A DNA stretch of 64,000 nucleotides, taken from positions 1 through 64,000 of the forward strand of contig NZ_CP075184.1 of the NCBI RefSeq assembly GCF_020510705.1, written 5' to 3'. Both the position numbers and the translations under genes were made by a program. Under the pieces are notes generated by a model that saw nothing but the letters and a program-made list of their open reading frames with translations, was not told the origin of the DNA and made no database searches. The DNA comes from Acidovorax radicis. Its GTDB lineage: Bacteria > Pseudomonadota > Gammaproteobacteria > Burkholderiales > Burkholderiaceae_C. The stretch's first letter is position 1; each line of letters starts with the position of its first letter. Below, piece after piece: positions 62,143 to 64,000 of this stretch.

Positions 62143-62508
62143 TCAACCCACCGCGCCGTGGTAGCAGGGCGCCAGCTCGCGCACCTCTACCGTGGCCCAT
62201 TCTGCGGCGGGGCACTCGCGGGCAATGGCCACCGCCTCATCGCGCGTGGCGCAGTCGATCAGAAAAAAGCCGCCCACCATCTCCTTGGTCTCGGTGAACG
62301 GGCCGTCCACCAGGCGGGCGTGGCCCTCGCGCACCTGCAGCCGCACCGCCTGCTCGGTAGAGGCCAGGGATTCAGTGGCGCGCAGCAGGCCCCGGGCCTT
62401 CAGGCCCTCGCCAAAACGCTGCATGCGGGCATAGGCCTCTTGCCCGCCAACCAGCCCCCTTTCGGCCCGCTGGCCGTGGGGTTCCATGATGAGCAGCATG
62501 TAGGGCAT
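62143..62508 (-). CDS. YciI/DGPF-family protein, second copy
   Basis: 121 aa with LVDGPFTETKEMVGGFFLID. It is the promoter-proximal gene of the ECF42 operon (YciI, YciI, SRPBCC, VOC, sigma). The paralogue at 61582 shares the DGPFTETKE core. Confidence 0.88.
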   Translation of the reverse strand: MPYMLLIMEPHGQRAERGLVGGQEAYARMQRFGEGLKARGLLRATESLASTEQAVRLQVREGHARLVDGPFTETKEMVGGFFLIDCATRDEAVAIARECPAAEWATVEVRELAPCYHGAVG

Positions 62509-62598
62509 GGGGTCTCCTGAAGAGGGGGTAGGTGGCCGTTGAAGGGCGGTTCAAGGGTGGGGCAAGGGCGGCGTTTGCCATCCTACCATCGGTCATTA

Positions 62599-62660
62599 CT
62601 ATCAATTCGATAGCTGTCAGCGCTTATCCTAAAAGCGCTAGAGGCATTTTTCGTTCAAAT
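62599..62660. repeat. AGCGCTTAT-type intergenic repeat, copy 8
   Basis: GATAGCTGTCAGCGCTTATC then CTAAAAGCGCTAGAGGCATT, in the divergent space between the YciI operon and the leu leader. Confidence 0.75.
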
Positions 62661-62700
62661 TGTTGCGTACTGCAGCAAGCCTGTGCTATCTTCGACCGCT

Positions 62701-62787
62701 ATGCAACGCAGCATGCTCCTATCCACCCTATCGCTAGGCCTAGTGCCTGGCCGGGGTCTGCCTGCGTTCGCCACCCTCGTTGCCTGA
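62701..62787 (+). CDS. leuL: Leucine-rich leader peptide of leuA
   Basis: 28-codon frame, ATG 62701 to TGA 62785-62787. It begins MQRSMLLSTLSLGLVPGRGL. Seven of 28 residues are Leu and four are encoded by CTA, a very rare codon in this high-GC backbone. E. coli leuL likewise uses consecutive rare CUA codons to sense leucyl-tRNA. It sits 159 bp upstream of leuA. Confidence 0.75.
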   Translation: MQRSMLLSTLSLGLVPGRGLPAFATLVA

Positions 62788-62858
62788 TTCGCTCAGCGCA
62801 ACACCTGATCTCCCCCTGACCCCGGCCCGCGAACCAGCCTTTGCACACATGCAAAGGG
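62749..62858 (+). promoter_or_regulatory. Candidate leu attenuator structures
   Basis: GGCCGGGGTC (62749-62758), inside the leader ORF, is perfectly complementary to GACCCCGGCC (62818-62827). A second perfect hairpin, CCTTTGCA (62839-62846) with TGCAAAGG (62851-62858), lies downstream. Stalling at the CTA codons would alter the first pairing. A clear T-run terminator is not seen, so the exact mechanism is open. Confidence 0.6.
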
Positions 62859-62946
62859 CTGCAGGGGATGTCATTCGTTTCTATTTCGTCTGACCCGTGC
62901 ACCGTGCTTGTTTTGCACACCGCACACACCGTTCGTGGAGCCTCTC

Positions 62947-64000
62947 ATGATTGCCAAGCCCGCTACCAAATACCAGCCCATCGCCCCTGTCGCGTTGACC
63001 GACCGCCAGTGGCCGTCGCGCAGCATCACCCGCGCGCCCGTGTGGCTCTCCACCGACCTGCGCGACGGCAACCAGGCCTTGTTCGAGCCCATGAATGGCG
63101 AGCGCAAGATGAAGCTCTTTCACGAACTGGTGCGCATCGGCTTCAAGGAGATCGAGGTCGGCTTTCCGGCCGCGTCACAAATCGACTTTGACTTTGTGCG
63201 CCGCCTCATCGACGAGAACCTGATCCCCGACGACGTGACCATCATGGTCATGACCCAGTCGCGCGAGGACCTGATCACGCGCACGGTCGAGGCCGTCAAG
63301 GGCGCCCCCAAGGCCATCGTGCACCTCTACAACGCCACCGCGCCCGCCTGGCGGCGCATCGTGTTCGGCATGAACGTGACGCAGGTGATGCAACTCATCA
63401 GCCACCACGTGGGCTACCTCAAGCAGCTCACCGACGCCCAGCCCGAAACGCAGTGGACCTTGCAGTATTCGCCCGAGACCTTCAGCGCCACCGAGCTCGA
63501 CGTCTCGCTCAAGGCCTGCCAGACGGCCATCGCGGCCTGGAATGCCGGCCCCGGCCGCCCCATCATCATCAACCTGCCCACCACGGTGGAAAACGCCACG
63601 CCCAACGTGTTTGCCGACCAGATCGAATGGATGGACCGCCGCCTGTCGCCACGCGAGCACATCGTGCTGTCGGTGCACCCACACAACGACCGGGGCACGG
63701 GCGTGGCGGCGGCAGAACTTGCGATGATGGCCGGTGCCGACCGTGTGGAAGGCTGCCTCTTTGGCAACGGCGAGCGCTGCGGCAATGTGGACATCGTGAC
63801 GCTGGCGCTCAACATGTACACACAGGGCGTGCACCCGAACCTCGACTTTTCGGACATCACCTCGGTCGCGCGCATTGCAGAGGAATGCACCTCGCTGCCC
63901 GTGCATCCGCGCCACCCGTATGCGGGCGACCTGGTGTTCACCGCGTTCTCGGGCTCGCACCAGGACGCGATCAAGAAAGGCTTTGCGGCACAAGACCCTC
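62947..64000 (+). CDS. leuA: 2-isopropylmalate synthase, 3' truncated by window end
   Basis: 351 codons visible; the gene runs off the window. It condenses acetyl-CoA with 2-oxoisovalerate, the first committed step of leucine synthesis. The catalytic motif [15 protein letters not shown] near residue 35 and [20 protein letters not shown] with metal-binding His/His are present. The start [15 protein letters not shown] region and spacing match the long (fungal-like) LeuA subgroup. ATG 62947 follows the leuL leader region. Confidence 0.95.
   Translation, partial: MIAKPATKYQPIAPVALTDRQWPSRSITRAPVWLSTDLRDGNQALFEPMNGERKMKLFHELVRIGFKEIEVGFPAASQIDFDFVRRLIDENLIPDDVTIMVMTQSREDLITRTVEAVKGAPKAIVHLYNATAPAWRRIVFGMNVTQVMQLISHHVGYLKQLTDAQPETQWTLQYSPETFSATELDVSLKACQTAIAAWNAGPGRPIIINLPTTVENATPNVFADQIEWMDRRLSPREHIVLSVHPHNDRGTGVAAAELAMMAGADRVEGCLFGNGERCGNVDIVTLALNMYTQGVHPNLDFSDITSVARIAEECTSLPVHPRHPYAGDLVFTAFSGSHQDAIKKGFAAQDP

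Overview
The window looks like the dnaA-proximal start of a chromosome from a Comamonadaceae betaproteobacterium, most likely Acidovorax or a close relative. This rests on the order dnaA-dnaN-gyrB with dnaA starting at base 1, high-GC backbone codon use, Bug/TctC-type receptors, and an intergenic repeat built around AGCGCTTAT that I associate with that family. The genus is an inference; no rRNA is present.

Bases 1-5416 hold dnaA, dnaN and gyrB. At gyrB the backbone is broken by a 23.3-kb Tn7-like transposon (5420-28760). Its ends are inverted TGTAGGTTCTCA termini followed by reiterated transposase-binding-type repeats. It is flanked by a perfect 5-bp target duplication, GAGCG, whose left copy overlaps the gyrB stop codon. 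The element carries overlapping tnsA-tnsB-tnsC-tniQ-tnsD-like genes in its middle, with cargo on both sides. Cargo before tnsA: an XRE/ImmA pair, a three-gene ubiquitin-like conjugation operon (triple-Ubl-E2 fusion, JAB-E1 fusion, DUF6527 protein), an AvcD-type anti-phage dCTP deaminase, a CoiA-like nuclease and a divergent membrane protein. Cargo after the tniQ genes: three small unknown genes (one with an in-frame stop), a DUF4238 protein, a divergent unknown protein, a tyrosine-recombinase relic and another membrane protein. It reads as a mobile anti-phage defence island parked at a conserved housekeeping gene.

From 28761 the backbone resumes with what appears to be gyrB's own terminator, now 23 kb from the gene. 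Then come a YeeE/TusA sulfur pair, a ClC channel, small redox and metal proteins, and homoserine dehydrogenase preceded by a threonine-type attenuator. Next are an OsmC/PaiB pair with a MocR regulator, an MBL hydrolase with a divergent TetR, gamma-carbonic anhydrase, a B12-type radical SAM protein, a degenerate cas4 fragment beside a BRO-family gene, dinG, phnA, a ribbon-helix-helix regulator and a PHB-depolymerase-like esterase. An Lrp regulator lies divergent to a PLP gamma-family enzyme, followed by a Bug receptor / flavin monooxygenase / CMD peroxidase / lipoyl-carrier operon. Then come a DnaQ-type exonuclease, NnrU, an RNase HI-like protein and an ECF42-type sigma operon. The window ends inside leuA, which follows a leucine leader peptide with four rare CTA codons.

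No tRNA, rRNA or CRISPR array was seen. Eight copies of the AGCGCTTAT repeat are scattered in backbone intergenic spaces and I saw none inside the transposon.
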